Below are positions 9,672-18,252 of a stretch of 64,000 nucleotides of DNA, piece after piece. The translations under genes and the position numbers were made by a program. The notes below the pieces were generated by a model. The model searched no databases, was not told the origin of the DNA, and was given only the letters and a program-made list of their open reading frames with translations. The stretch is taken from positions 992,001 to 1,056,000 of the forward strand of contig NZ_CP066772.2 of NCBI RefSeq assembly GCF_016466415.2, written 5' to 3'. The stretch is from Ralstonia pickettii (GTDB lineage: Bacteria; Pseudomonadota; Gammaproteobacteria; Burkholderiales; Burkholderiaceae). The stretch's first letter is position 1, and every line of letters begins with the position of its first letter.

Positions 9672-10652
9672 GTGACTGCATTCACGCCGCCCGCCACGCC
9701 TGTTCCAGATCTGTTCCAGCCCAGCCTGCAAGACTGGGCCGAGCAGCCTGTCCAAGCCTTTGAGCACTGGCTGGCCGCACGCGGCTATCGTGAATCGTCG
9801 GCGACGGTGTATCGCGCGATGTGGCGCAAATGGCTGCGCTGGGCCGAGTCGCACCAACGCGCATTGGCCGACTGGAGCGCGGGCGACATCGCCGCCTTTC
9901 TCGACGAATCGGGCCTGACCAAGCTGCATCGTTACCGCTACGCGCGCTTGATCGAACGCGTCTTCCATCAGATCGAACAACAACGCACGGGCACGCACAA
10001 CCCTGCAAGTTCCGCAGTACAGCAGAAGCTTGCGGAGGGCGAGAACGATCCGACCACGTTCCTTTCGTTGGCCGAACGCGCGGCAATCGAGGCGTCACTG
10101 GAGGTGGGTGCGCAGGCCGGCGAGGCTGCGGCCAACGCCAGCGCGTTCAAGCTGGCGCGCGACCGCGCACTTGTCGCCGTGTGCCATGGCGCGGGGCTGA
10201 AGGTCGCGCAGGTGCAATCGTTGCTGCTGCGCCAAGTGGATGAGTCGCTGGAGACGATCACCGTCGAGCGCTCGCGCGGCCCGTCGTACCAAGCGCCCGT
10301 GCTTGAGGCCGCGCGTCCTGCACTGGCCGCGTGGCTAGCGGTTCGCGCACACGCAGAGGTGCCGGGCGAGCGCGTATTCGTTGCCGATGCCGGCGGACGT
10401 GTTATGCACGCAGCGTCGGTCTATCGGCGCGTTGAGGCTTGGCTTGCGGCGTTGCCGGCGTTGCTGCACCGCAGCGAACGGCTGTCGCCACAGACGCTGC
10501 GCAACGGCTACACCGCCGCACTGTTCGACGCTGGCGCGGACCCTGCTGAGGTGGGGTACGCGCTGGGCCTGCGCGATGCGACCTCGGCATGGCGGTTGCG
10601 CGCAGCCTATGCTGAGTGGCAGGCCGCTGCTCATCCGGACCGACAGGCGTAG
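9672..10652 (+). CDS. tyrosine-recombinase-like protein, catalytic residues degenerate
   Basis: About 326 aa from a GTG at 9672; the start is uncertain since no ribosome site is visible and the frame is open further upstream over the opposite-strand small ORF. The N-terminal part (WAEQPVQAFEHWLAARGYRE..TVYRAMWRKWLRW) is a typical SAM-like core-binding domain. The C-terminal part follows the XerC/D catalytic fold, but the key residues are changed: Arg I is Lys177 (GAGLKVAQVQSL), the HxLR block is Gln274-Thr-Leu-Arg277, the LGH block is LGL (Leu300) and the expected Tyr position is Leu309. Only one Arg remains. Probably a DNA-binding protein rather than an active recombinase. Confidence 0.75.
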   Translation: MTAFTPPATPVPDLFQPSLQDWAEQPVQAFEHWLAARGYRESSATVYRAMWRKWLRWAESHQRALADWSAGDIAAFLDESGLTKLHRYRYARLIERVFHQIEQQRTGTHNPASSAVQQKLAEGENDPTTFLSLAERAAIEASLEVGAQAGEAAANASAFKLARDRALVAVCHGAGLKVAQVQSLLLRQVDESLETITVERSRGPSYQAPVLEAARPALAAWLAVRAHAEVPGERVFVADAGGRVMHAASVYRRVEAWLAALPALLHRSERLSPQTLRNGYTAALFDAGADPAEVGYALGLRDATSAWRLRAAYAEWQAAAHPDRQA

Positions 10653-10819
10653 GCCGATTTTTGTACAACGCAGGCTGTAAACCGCCCGCAAGCGGAGAGC
10701 AGGCTTTGCTATGATCGCGCTGTTTTACGCGCTGCGAAGCGGGTCGGCGTAGCGCAAAACGACGATGCCGAGGTCAAACCGGCACGCTAGCTCTCTCCTT
10801 CCTCGATACCTCGCACCCC

Positions 10820-11845
10820 ATGACAGAAACGATTCTGCTGACCGGCGCTACCGGCTACATCGCCTCGCACACCTGGGTTGAACTTCTGGATGCGGGCTAC
10901 CAGGTGATCGGTCTCGACAACCTCTGCAACAGCAGCTCGACCGTGCTCTCGCGCATCGAGCAGATCACGGCCAAGACGCCAAAGTTCGTGCAAGGCGACG
11001 TGCGTGACCGCCGCCTGCTCGACGACCTCTTTGCCAGCTCGCGCATCTCTGCGGTCATCCATTTTGCGGCGCTCAAGTCGGTTGGCGAATCGGTGCAGAA
11101 GCCGCTGGCCTATTACGACAACAACATGGGCGGGCTGGTGACGCTGTGTGCGGCCATGGCGCATGCGAATGTGCGTCAGCTGGTGTTCAGCTCGTCGGCA
11201 ACGGTGTATGGCAATCCGCATACCGTGCCGATCACCGAGTCGTTCCCGCTTTCGGCCACCAACCCGTACGGCCAGACCAAGGTGATGGGCGAGCAGGTGC
11301 TGCGCGACCTGGAGATTTCCAATGCCGCGTGGCAGATCGCTTACCTGCGTTATTTCAATCCGGTAGGCGCGCATCACAGCGGCCTGATCGGCGAAGACCC
11401 ACGCGGCATCCCCAACAATCTGATGCCGTATGTGGCACAGGTAGCGGTGGGCAAGCGCGAGAAGCTTTCCATTTACGGCGGCGACTGGCCCACGCCCGAC
11501 GGCACCGGCGTGCGCGACTACATCCACGTGGTCGACCTTGCGCGCGGGCACCTGTCGGCGCTCGACACGCTGCGCCGCGATGGCCGCGGCTTTACCGTCA
11601 ACCTCGGCACGGGCCGCGGGTATTCGGTTCTGGAAGTGGTGGAGGCCTACAAGCGCGCCAGCGGCAAGCCGGTACCGTATCAGATCGTGGATCGCCGCCC
11701 CGGCGATATTGCCGCCTGCTATGCCGATCCGGCGCTGGCTGCGTCGCTGCTGGGGTGGCGCGCGCAATACGGCATCGAGCGCATGTGTGAGGATTCGTGG
11801 CGTTGGCAAAGCATGAATCCGGACGGCTTTCAAACCCGTGGTTGA
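10820..11845 (+). CDS. galE: UDP-glucose 4-epimerase
   Basis: 341 aa extended short-chain dehydrogenase interconverting UDP-glucose and UDP-galactose. It has the NAD-binding glycine motif TGATGYIASH (the usual GYIGSH has Ala here), the catalytic Ser in SSSATVYG, the YGQTK Tyr-Lys pair, RYFNPVGAHHSGLIGEDP and DYIHVVDLARGH. Full family length. Supplies sugar nucleotides for LPS/EPS. No sugar operon adjoins it; the PAS protein gene follows 38 bp downstream. Confidence 0.96.
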   Translation: MTETILLTGATGYIASHTWVELLDAGYQVIGLDNLCNSSSTVLSRIEQITAKTPKFVQGDVRDRRLLDDLFASSRISAVIHFAALKSVGESVQKPLAYYDNNMGGLVTLCAAMAHANVRQLVFSSSATVYGNPHTVPITESFPLSATNPYGQTKVMGEQVLRDLEISNAAWQIAYLRYFNPVGAHHSGLIGEDPRGIPNNLMPYVAQVAVGKREKLSIYGGDWPTPDGTGVRDYIHVVDLARGHLSALDTLRRDGRGFTVNLGTGRGYSVLEVVEAYKRASGKPVPYQIVDRRPGDIAACYADPALAASLLGWRAQYGIERMCEDSWRWQSMNPDGFQTRG

Positions 11846-11883
11846 TGCATTGAACTACTCGAACCCACAGGAGACGCCCCTTC

Positions 11884-13311
11884 GTGGATAAGGCGTTGAT
11901 CGCCCACCTGGTCAATATGCTGGCGCAGGCGTTGTTGCCTGCGTTGCTGCCGTTTGTCGTGGCCTGCGGCGCGGGCAGTCTGCTGCTGCGTCTGCTTGAT
12001 GACTTGCGCAGTGCGACGGCCCCGCGCACGCGCGTGCCACTGGTGATGACAGCGTTGTTCTCGGCGGTCGGGCTGTGGGCAGTGCCGCTGCTGCCGCTGC
12101 TTGTGCATTGGCCGCTGCACGAAGGCCCCGCGGTGCTTGTGATGACGCTCGCGTCGTTCTGCTGGAGCCTGGCTGTGGCGGCGCTGTGGTGCGTGCTGGG
12201 CGGCCGTGCGGGCCTGATGCGCGCCCTGTTGCTCGGCGTGTTGCTGAGCGTAAGCGGCCCCGTGGCGGTGTTGCTGCTGGCCGGCGTGACCAGCTTCAGC
12301 GCCACCGCCTGGGAAGACGCCGGGCTGCTCGGCATCGTCATGGTGCTGTCGGCGGTGGCGTGTGCGGCGGCGCTGCAGCTTGCCCTCTCGGCGCGGTCGG
12401 GGGCGACCGGGGTTGCGGTACGCCGCCCGGGCGTGAGTCTGTTTGTCAGCGTGCTGTTTGGCGTTGCGTTGACGGCGGATGCGGTGTACACGGCGTCGCT
12501 CGCAGGCTCGTTTTCGACGCTTTCCGACATGCCCGGCAATGCGCCGGCAGGGTTGCGGTTGCTGCTCGTGGTGGGTGCGGCTGCAACAGTGCTCGCTGCT
12601 TTGCTGCTGGGCTATCGGGATCGTGCAACAGGCGACACAGCGGCCGCCGTTGCCACACGCGAAATCCGTCTGCGCAAGGAAACCGTGCAGGCGCTCAACG
12701 ACCTGGAGCAGAGCTACCGCCGCCGCGAGGCCGAACTCGTTGCCCGCCATCAACTGCTGCTCGACGGCGCAGATGTCGGCCTGTGGGAGTTCGATCTGGT
12801 CACCCGCGCTGCGCAGTTCTCCGCGCGCTTTGCCGCCATGCTGGGCTACACGCTCAAGGAGATCGGTCCAAGCACGAGCGAGTATCTCCGTCTGGTGTAC
12901 CCGGATGATCTGCCCATGGTGCTGAATCGCATCCAGGCGCATGTTGACGGCACTACGCCGGCGTACGTGGCGGAATTCCGCATGCGGCACAAGGACGGCA
13001 GCTATCGCCAGATTGCTGCGCACGGCGTGGCAGTGCGCGACGCCGGTGGCAATGCCGTGCGCATGGCAGGGTCGCATATCGAGGTGGCTGCAAAAGCAGC
13101 CTCGGCAGGGGTTGCCGGCTCAGCCGCTTCGATCGTTGCCGAGGCACCGGAAACGCTGCGTCGCCATGGCTTGTGGGAATCGTGGACGCCTGCCGACCAT
13201 CCCGCCGCAGAAGCTGTCGCACCGCAGACAGAATCGACATCACCGCCTGGGCCCACTACGACGTCCACAGGCGGCGCGCTTCCCAGCATCAATCCCGACG
13301 CCTTGCGTTGA
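11884..13311 (+). CDS. membrane protein with PAS domain, no output domain
   Basis: 475 aa from GTG 11884, with AGGAG at 11869-11873. Residues ~1-245 form about seven hydrophobic segments, an integral membrane sensor-like module. A short charged coiled region (RKETVQALNDLEQSYRRREAEL) leads to a PAS/PAC domain of PAS_3 type at ~290-400 (GLWEFDLVTRAAQFSARFAAMLGYT, FRMRHKDGSYRQIAAHGVAVRD). The last ~75 residues are Ala/Pro/Thr-rich and disordered. No kinase, GGDEF, EAL or methyl-accepting domain follows, so it would have to signal through a partner. The chemoreceptor gene follows, 180 bp downstream. Confidence 0.8.
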   Translation: MDKALIAHLVNMLAQALLPALLPFVVACGAGSLLLRLLDDLRSATAPRTRVPLVMTALFSAVGLWAVPLLPLLVHWPLHEGPAVLVMTLASFCWSLAVAALWCVLGGRAGLMRALLLGVLLSVSGPVAVLLLAGVTSFSATAWEDAGLLGIVMVLSAVACAAALQLALSARSGATGVAVRRPGVSLFVSVLFGVALTADAVYTASLAGSFSTLSDMPGNAPAGLRLLLVVGAAATVLAALLLGYRDRATGDTAAAVATREIRLRKETVQALNDLEQSYRRREAELVARHQLLLDGADVGLWEFDLVTRAAQFSARFAAMLGYTLKEIGPSTSEYLRLVYPDDLPMVLNRIQAHVDGTTPAYVAEFRMRHKDGSYRQIAAHGVAVRDAGGNAVRMAGSHIEVAAKAASAGVAGSAASIVAEAPETLRRHGLWESWTPADHPAAEAVAPQTESTSPPGPTTTSTGGALPSINPDALR

Positions 13312-13372
13312 GGCGTCTTTCTCTGTGTCCCCTTTCCTCCGCGGTGACTTGGCACTTGGGTAGATGTCCTAC

Positions 13373-13400
13373 TCAAGTTTTTCGTATAGGTGTTCGATAG
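13373..13400 (+). promoter_or_regulatory. putative sigma-28 (FliA) promoter
   Basis: TCAAGTTT (13373-13380), 12 bases, TTCGATAG (13393-13400) resembles TAAAGTTT-N11-GCCGATAA, the flagellar/chemotaxis promoter. The spacing is one base long and the -10 is imperfect. It lies ~90 bp upstream of the chemoreceptor start, which fits the usual regulon. Confidence 0.5.
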
Positions 13401-13491
13401 CTCAAGCAGAGCGTGTGTAATCGCGCCAGGGGAGCGCCGCGATCGGTAACTGTGCCTAGCGGACAAAAAGAAAACGCTTGGAGGAAGGAAG

Positions 13492-15033
13492 ATGAATCGA
13501 CTCACGCTTCGTCAGAAGCTGTGGCTGCCACTTGTCCTGAGTTGGCTTTGTCTGTTGTTGATCACATTGTGGAGCACCTGGGAGACCCGCACCCTGCGCC
13601 TGGAAGAACGCCAGCGCGACTTGCAGAACATCAGTGAATCCGTATTCAGCATCATCAAAGACTACGGACAGATGGCGCAAGACGGTAAGCTCACCGCCGA
13701 CGAGGCGCGTGCCCAGGCCCTCGCGCGCATCAAGATGATCCGCTACGGCAAGGATGGCTACTTCAGCATCAACCAGACCAACTCGGTGATGGTGATGCAT
13801 CCGATCAAAGCCGAAATGAACGGCAAGGACATGTCGGGTTTTACCGACCCGGCAGGGAATCATCTGTTCGAGGAAATCTCTCGCGTGGGCAAGAGCGGCG
13901 GCGGCTTTGTCGATTACCTATGGCCCAAGCCCGGCGCGGAAGCGCCGCAGCCGAAGAAGAGCTACGTGCTGTATTACCAGCCTTGGGACTGGTGCCTCGT
14001 CACGGGCACGTATATGGACGACATCGAGACCGCATTCCACGCGTCGCTAGTCAAGGCGCTGGGGCTGCTGTTTGGTGTCGGCTTGCTGATGACTGTGGTG
14101 GTCGTGGCCGTTACGCGCAGCCTGCAGCGCCAGTTGGGTGGCGAGCCCGCTTATGCCGCCCGCATTGCCGGCCGCATCGCCGCGGGTGATCTGGCTGTGC
14201 CGGTTGAAACCCGCTCGGGGGATCGCGACAGCATGCTCTACGCCATGGCGCAGATGCAGCGTGAGCTGACGGGCACGATCGGCAACATCAAGAGCTCGGC
14301 GGATTCCATTGCCAGCGCCACCAAGCAGATCGCTGCCGGCAATGCCGACCTGTCGCAGCGTACGGAGCAGCAGGCCTCGTCGCTGGAAGAAACGGCGTCG
14401 AGCATGGAGGAACTGACGAGCATCGTGAAGCAGAACGCCGACAATGCGCGTCAGGCGAGCACGCTGGCCGTCAATGCGTCGGATATTGCGGTCAAGGGCG
14501 GAGAGGTGGTCGGGCGCGTGGTCGAGACCATGTCCGGCATCAACGAGAGCAGCAAGAAGATTGCCGACATCATCGGTGTGATCGAGGGCATCGCTTTCCA
14601 GACCAACATCCTGGCGCTGAACGCTGCCGTGGAGGCCGCCCGCGCGGGCGAGCAGGGCCGAGGCTTTGCCGTGGTGGCGGGCGAAGTGCGCAGCCTGGCG
14701 CAGCGCTCGGCGAGCGCTGCCAAGGAAATCAAGGACCTGATCGGCGATTCGGTGGGCCGGGTGCAGAACGGATCGGCGCTGGTGGAAGAGGCTGGCGTGG
14801 TGATCCAGGACGTGGTGACTGCCGTGAAGCGCGTAACGGACATCATGGGCGAGATCTCGGCGGCGTCCGACGAGCAGAGTTCCGGCATCGAGCAGGTCAA
14901 CCAGGCCGTGAACCAGATGGACGAAGTCACGCAGCAGAATGCTGCGCTCGTGGAGCAGGCTGCGGCCGCTGCGCTGTCGCTGGAAGAGCAGGCGCAATTG
15001 CTGCGTACGGCTGTGGGGCGCTTCCAGGTATAA
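13492..15033 (+). CDS. methyl-accepting chemotaxis protein with single Cache domain
   Basis: 513 aa chemoreceptor. The first transmembrane helix is ~residues 10-25. A periplasmic single-Cache (sCache_2-like) domain spans ~35-180 with the [18 protein letters not shown] and [15 protein letters not shown] signatures. The second helix is at ~190-208, then a HAMP-like linker and the signalling hairpin with [20 protein letters not shown] at ~365-385. Glu/Gln-rich methylation helices flank it. There is no C-terminal CheR-tethering pentapeptide. Strong ribosome site GGAGGAAGGAAG precedes ATG 13492. It would relay a small-molecule signal to CheA/CheW; ligand unknown. Confidence 0.95.
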   Translation: MNRLTLRQKLWLPLVLSWLCLLLITLWSTWETRTLRLEERQRDLQNISESVFSIIKDYGQMAQDGKLTADEARAQALARIKMIRYGKDGYFSINQTNSVMVMHPIKAEMNGKDMSGFTDPAGNHLFEEISRVGKSGGGFVDYLWPKPGAEAPQPKKSYVLYYQPWDWCLVTGTYMDDIETAFHASLVKALGLLFGVGLLMTVVVVAVTRSLQRQLGGEPAYAARIAGRIAAGDLAVPVETRSGDRDSMLYAMAQMQRELTGTIGNIKSSADSIASATKQIAAGNADLSQRTEQQASSLEETASSMEELTSIVKQNADNARQASTLAVNASDIAVKGGEVVGRVVETMSGINESSKKIADIIGVIEGIAFQTNILALNAAVEAARAGEQGRGFAVVAGEVRSLAQRSASAAKEIKDLIGDSVGRVQNGSALVEEAGVVIQDVVTAVKRVTDIMGEISAASDEQSSGIEQVNQAVNQMDEVTQQNAALVEQAAAAALSLEEQAQLLRTAVGRFQV

Positions 15034-15064
15034 CTGCGCCTGACCACGGTCAGCCAGACATGCA

Positions 15065-15096
15065 AAAGGCCGGCAAATTCGCCGGCCTTTCTCTTT
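15065..15096. terminator. bidirectional terminator between chemoreceptor and H-NS gene
   Basis: 10 bp perfect stem AAAGGCCGGC (15065-15074) / GCCGGCCTTT (15081-15090), 6-base loop, followed by CTCTTT on the plus strand and TTTGC on the minus strand. The flanking genes converge here. Confidence 0.85.
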
Positions 15097-15152
15097 GTGG
15101 TTTCCGGCGCGCCTCTTTGTGCGGGCTCGGAATGCCGCGCTGGAAGCGCTGC

Positions 15153-15461
15153 TCAGGCGACCAGAAAATCCTCCATCTTCCGGCCCGACGAAAGCTCCTT
15201 TACCAGCCAGCCCGGGCGCTTGCCACGGCCCGTCCAGGTATTGCCGTTGTTGTCGCGGTAACGCACCGGCACCTTACGGCCAGCCTTCTTCGAGGCCACG
15301 GCACCCTTGGCGCCAAAACCGAGGTCTTCGGCGGTCAGGCCGTATTCCACGATCTTGTGCTTGATTTCAGCGATCACCGTCGCTTGTTCATTTGCCCGAA
15401 GTTCATCGGCTTGGCGCTGCAGTTCAGAGATCTTCTGAACGATTTCCTTGTAAGTCGGCAT
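15153..15461 (-). CDS. H-NS histone-family DNA-binding protein
   Basis: 102 aa. The N-terminal coiled-coil oligomerisation region (MPTYKEIVQKISELQRQADEL) is joined by a linker to the C-terminal AT-hook-like DNA-binding domain (YRDNNGNTWTGRGKRPGWL), the typical motif of beta-proteobacterial H-NS/BpH3-type proteins. Nucleoid-associated silencer of AT-rich DNA. The ~400 bp upstream are AT-rich compared with the rest of the window, which would suit autoregulation. Several paralogues are usual in this group, so target specificity cannot be assigned. Confidence 0.95.
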   Translation of the reverse strand: MPTYKEIVQKISELQRQADELRANEQATVIAEIKHKIVEYGLTAEDLGFGAKGAVASKKAGRKVPVRYRDNNGNTWTGRGKRPGWLVKELSSGRKMEDFLVA

Positions 15462-15860
15462 TATGGATTCCTCAACTTTGCAATTGAAACGCGGGCACGC
15501 TCCCCGTAGCCCAGCGCATTATAACGACTTTGCCATTGAGAATTGAATTTCGTTAAGACCTCATGTCAACGACGTGGATTTTCTGCCTCACTTTACTTTG
15601 CGCTAACCTGCATGGGATGGGCGTTTACGCGATGTGTCGAAATCGTAAACATATGAACCATTGCAAAACCATTGGGCCATATTGCAATCGAGGCAACGCA
15701 CCAACTACGCAATCCCTATTCAATTCTTTTCTTATGTGACTGCTTCATTGCTTCGGCAATTGCCGGTGGTCTTGGCCTAATATCGGCGAATGCGAAGATG
15801 AAAGGTTGCTGAAGCGTGATACCGAATGCGTCAAAATGGCGCATTTTCTGTGCCGCCTGT
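15462..15860. promoter_or_regulatory. AT-rich spacer upstream of the H-NS gene
   Basis: This 399 bp contains no believable gene on either strand. It is clearly AT-richer than its neighbours. It contains a perfect palindrome CGGCAATTGCCG (15754-15765) and a hairpin AATGCG-N9-CGCATT just past the end of the GGDEF-EAL gene. It probably carries the H-NS promoter and self-binding tracts; no -35/-10 pair stands out. Confidence 0.4.
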
Positions 15861-17948
15861 TCAGGCGTACTCGACTCCGAGCAACCCTTGAAAATCCTTG
15901 GCTGGCATCGGACGCGCCAGCAGATAACCCTGAACCTGGTCGCATTGCAGATTCACCAGGGCCTGCATTTGCGCTTCGGTTTCCACGCCCTCCGCCACCA
16001 CGGTCATGTCCAGCGAGTGCGCCATCGCGCAAATGGCGCGAATGATGGCGGCTGCCTCGGGCGGATTGTCATCGAGCGCGGAGACGAATGCGCGATCGAT
16101 CTTGATCTGCTGGGCGCGAAATCGCTGCAGATAACTGAGGCTGGAATAACCGGTCCCGAAATCGTCAATGGCCACCTCGAAGCCGAGCGACTGGATCTGA
16201 CGGATGACCGCGATGCTTTGGCTGGCATCGCGCATGGCCGCGGTCTCGGTGATCTCGAACATCAATCGATGTGCGGCAACCTGATAGCGATGCAGGATCT
16301 GCGACAGACGCTGCACGAGATCAGGTTGCTGGAATTGCCGTGGCGAGAGGTTGACGGCAATGCGCTGCGGCGCCATACCGATGGCATCCCAGTGCATGAT
16401 CTGGCGACAGACTTCTTCGACCACCCAGTCGCCCAGTTCGACGATGGTGCCGGTGCGTTCTGCCAATGGGATGAACTCCGCTGGCGACACCGGGCCAAGC
16501 TCCGGGTGGTTCCAGCGCAGAAGTGCTTCAGCGCCCGCCATGGCCTGCGTGCGCGCGTCGTACTTCGGCTGGTAATACACCGACAGCTGCCCGTTGAGGG
16601 CCGCATGCGAGAGCGCACGTTGGATCTGCAGCACGCGGTGTGCCGTGGTGTTCAGGCGCGGCTCGAAGAAGCGGTAGGCGTTGCCGGTGGATTGCTTGCA
16701 ATCGAACATGGCCGTGTCGGCATGTTCAAGCAGCGTGTCTGCCGTCGCGCCGTTGTGAGGATGAACGACTACGCCAATGCTGGCGGTCGCGCGCAGGCGC
16801 CGGCCTTCCACTTCCACCGATTCACGCAGGCGGAACAGCAGCTTGTCGCCAATGGTGGCGGCAGCCTCGGGCAGCGCCAGACCTTCAACGAGGATGCCGA
16901 ATTCGTCGCCGCCAAGGCGTGCCACGGTGTCTTCGCCGCGAATCGCCTGGCGCAGGCGCTCGGCAATGATCTGCAGCACACGGTCACCGGCGTTGCGGCC
17001 GTATTGGTCGTTGATCTGCCCGAAATTGTCGAGATCCAGATAGAAGAGGGCAAACGGACGCCCGCGTCGCGTGGACGACAGGATTGCCGCCTCCAGCGCT
17101 TCGCGCAGATGCAGGCGGTTCGGCAGGCCGGTCAGCGCGTCGTGGAGTTGGGGCCGGGGCGTCTGGTTTGCCACGCGCGCCAGCGAAGCTTCCAGGTGCG
17201 CCTGCGCCGAGTCGACACGGGTCTCGAGCATCATCAGCACCGCGTGCAGGCCCAGTGCGATCAACACGCCGCCGGCGCTGAGCATGATGACGGGCACGAT
17301 ATGCATCGTTGATTCATCGGCCGGCCAAGCGGCGGCGCACGGCCACAGCACGAGCGATAGCACCGCAGTTGTCGCCAGCACGGCTGCGGCACGTGCGCGC
17401 AGACCCACGGCGGCGCGGCGCTGCGCGGGCGGCATATGAAATGCCATGCACATCGCCAAGCACACGCCTGCACCAAGCACCAGCGTGCCGCCGCCCCAGC
17501 CAAGCACGGCGCGGCGCAGCGACAATGCCTGGTCATGCACCCAGGGGCGTGTCAGATACAGCTCCATCGTCAACAGGCCGATGCCAAGCGCCACGGCGCC
17601 CATGGCAATGCTGCGTCGTTGCGGAGCCGGTGCGCCATTGGAAGCCGAAGTCTCCGGCAACACGATAGAGAAAGCTGCCAGCGAGGCCGCCAGCGCTGTC
17701 ATGAGTGTCGCCACAATGGGCGCGGATACGGCCGCACCGACCTGCCGATGCAGGCCGAGCTGGCCGAGCCAAAGTCCCGACCACAGCCCAATGCCAAGAA
17801 TGACCGCACAGGCGATGCGCCAGTTGCGGCGTTTTGCGATCGTCGAGCCCCCCGGCAGACGTGTCGCAGCGTCCAGTGCGGCAAACGTGGTCAGCCCAGT
17901 GCTGACCCACGCAAACAGCAGCAGCGCAATATGGAAATCGTTATGCAT
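15861..17948 (-). CDS. GGDEF-EAL cyclic-di-GMP enzyme, membrane-bound
   Basis: 695 aa. Residues ~1-225 hold about seven transmembrane segments. The GGDEF domain (~275-430) has intact RLGGDEFGIL and an inhibitory I-site RGED five residues before it. The EAL domain (~450-690) keeps GAEALLRW, AVNLSPRQF, FEITETAAM, DDFGTGYSSLSYL, the IKIDRAFV lysine and GVETEAQ, so all metal and catalytic residues appear present. Both synthesis and hydrolysis of c-di-GMP are therefore possible. The N-terminal sensor family is not recognised. Transcribed alone. Confidence 0.93.
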   Translation of the reverse strand: MHNDFHIALLLFAWVSTGLTTFAALDAATRLPGGSTIAKRRNWRIACAVILGIGLWSGLWLGQLGLHRQVGAAVSAPIVATLMTALAASLAAFSIVLPETSASNGAPAPQRRSIAMGAVALGIGLLTMELYLTRPWVHDQALSLRRAVLGWGGGTLVLGAGVCLAMCMAFHMPPAQRRAAVGLRARAAAVLATTAVLSLVLWPCAAAWPADESTMHIVPVIMLSAGGVLIALGLHAVLMMLETRVDSAQAHLEASLARVANQTPRPQLHDALTGLPNRLHLREALEAAILSSTRRGRPFALFYLDLDNFGQINDQYGRNAGDRVLQIIAERLRQAIRGEDTVARLGGDEFGILVEGLALPEAAATIGDKLLFRLRESVEVEGRRLRATASIGVVVHPHNGATADTLLEHADTAMFDCKQSTGNAYRFFEPRLNTTAHRVLQIQRALSHAALNGQLSVYYQPKYDARTQAMAGAEALLRWNHPELGPVSPAEFIPLAERTGTIVELGDWVVEEVCRQIMHWDAIGMAPQRIAVNLSPRQFQQPDLVQRLSQILHRYQVAAHRLMFEITETAAMRDASQSIAVIRQIQSLGFEVAIDDFGTGYSSLSYLQRFRAQQIKIDRAFVSALDDNPPEAAAIIRAICAMAHSLDMTVVAEGVETEAQMQALVNLQCDQVQGYLLARPMPAKDFQGLLGVEYA

Positions 17949-18252
17949 GCGAGCGCATCCGGCGCGGCCCCCCGATCTACGACCAGCGCCTAGTCTGTGT
18001 TTTGCGGCGAGGATAGCGCAAAAGCCTGTCGTTTCAGGCCGCGAAAAGGCGCGTTTGTTGCGCGTTATTCACAGAATGCGTCGGGATCATTCGCCGTTAC
18101 CGCTTCGCATCAAGCAAGCATGACGGCGCCACGCCTGTCTTGGGGGATCGGCAGAAACCGCCGAAACGTGAGCCGGGTATACGCGGATGGCTCGCCGCTC
18201 GTGATTGGGCGTTGGAAGTCAGGCGAAGGGGGGAGGAAAATCGCGCACGGAC
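17949..18252. other. non-coding spacer, nothing recognised
   Basis: 304 bp between two minus-strand genes. It should hold the promoter of the GGDEF-EAL gene and the 3' end of the LuxR transcript. I see no clear terminator, operator or RNA gene; plus-strand reading frames here lack ribosome sites and family features. Confidence 0.4.

Noticed and set aside
9672-10652. Evidence of an integrated element because of the integrase-like gene
   Set aside because: No tRNA, direct repeats, phage or transposition genes flank it, composition matches the surroundings, and catalytic residues are missing.
10700-10819. Possible structured leader or riboswitch upstream of galE
   Set aside because: Some pairing (GTTTT-GCGCT type) can be drawn, but it fits no known riboswitch and has no clear terminator or anti-terminator pair.
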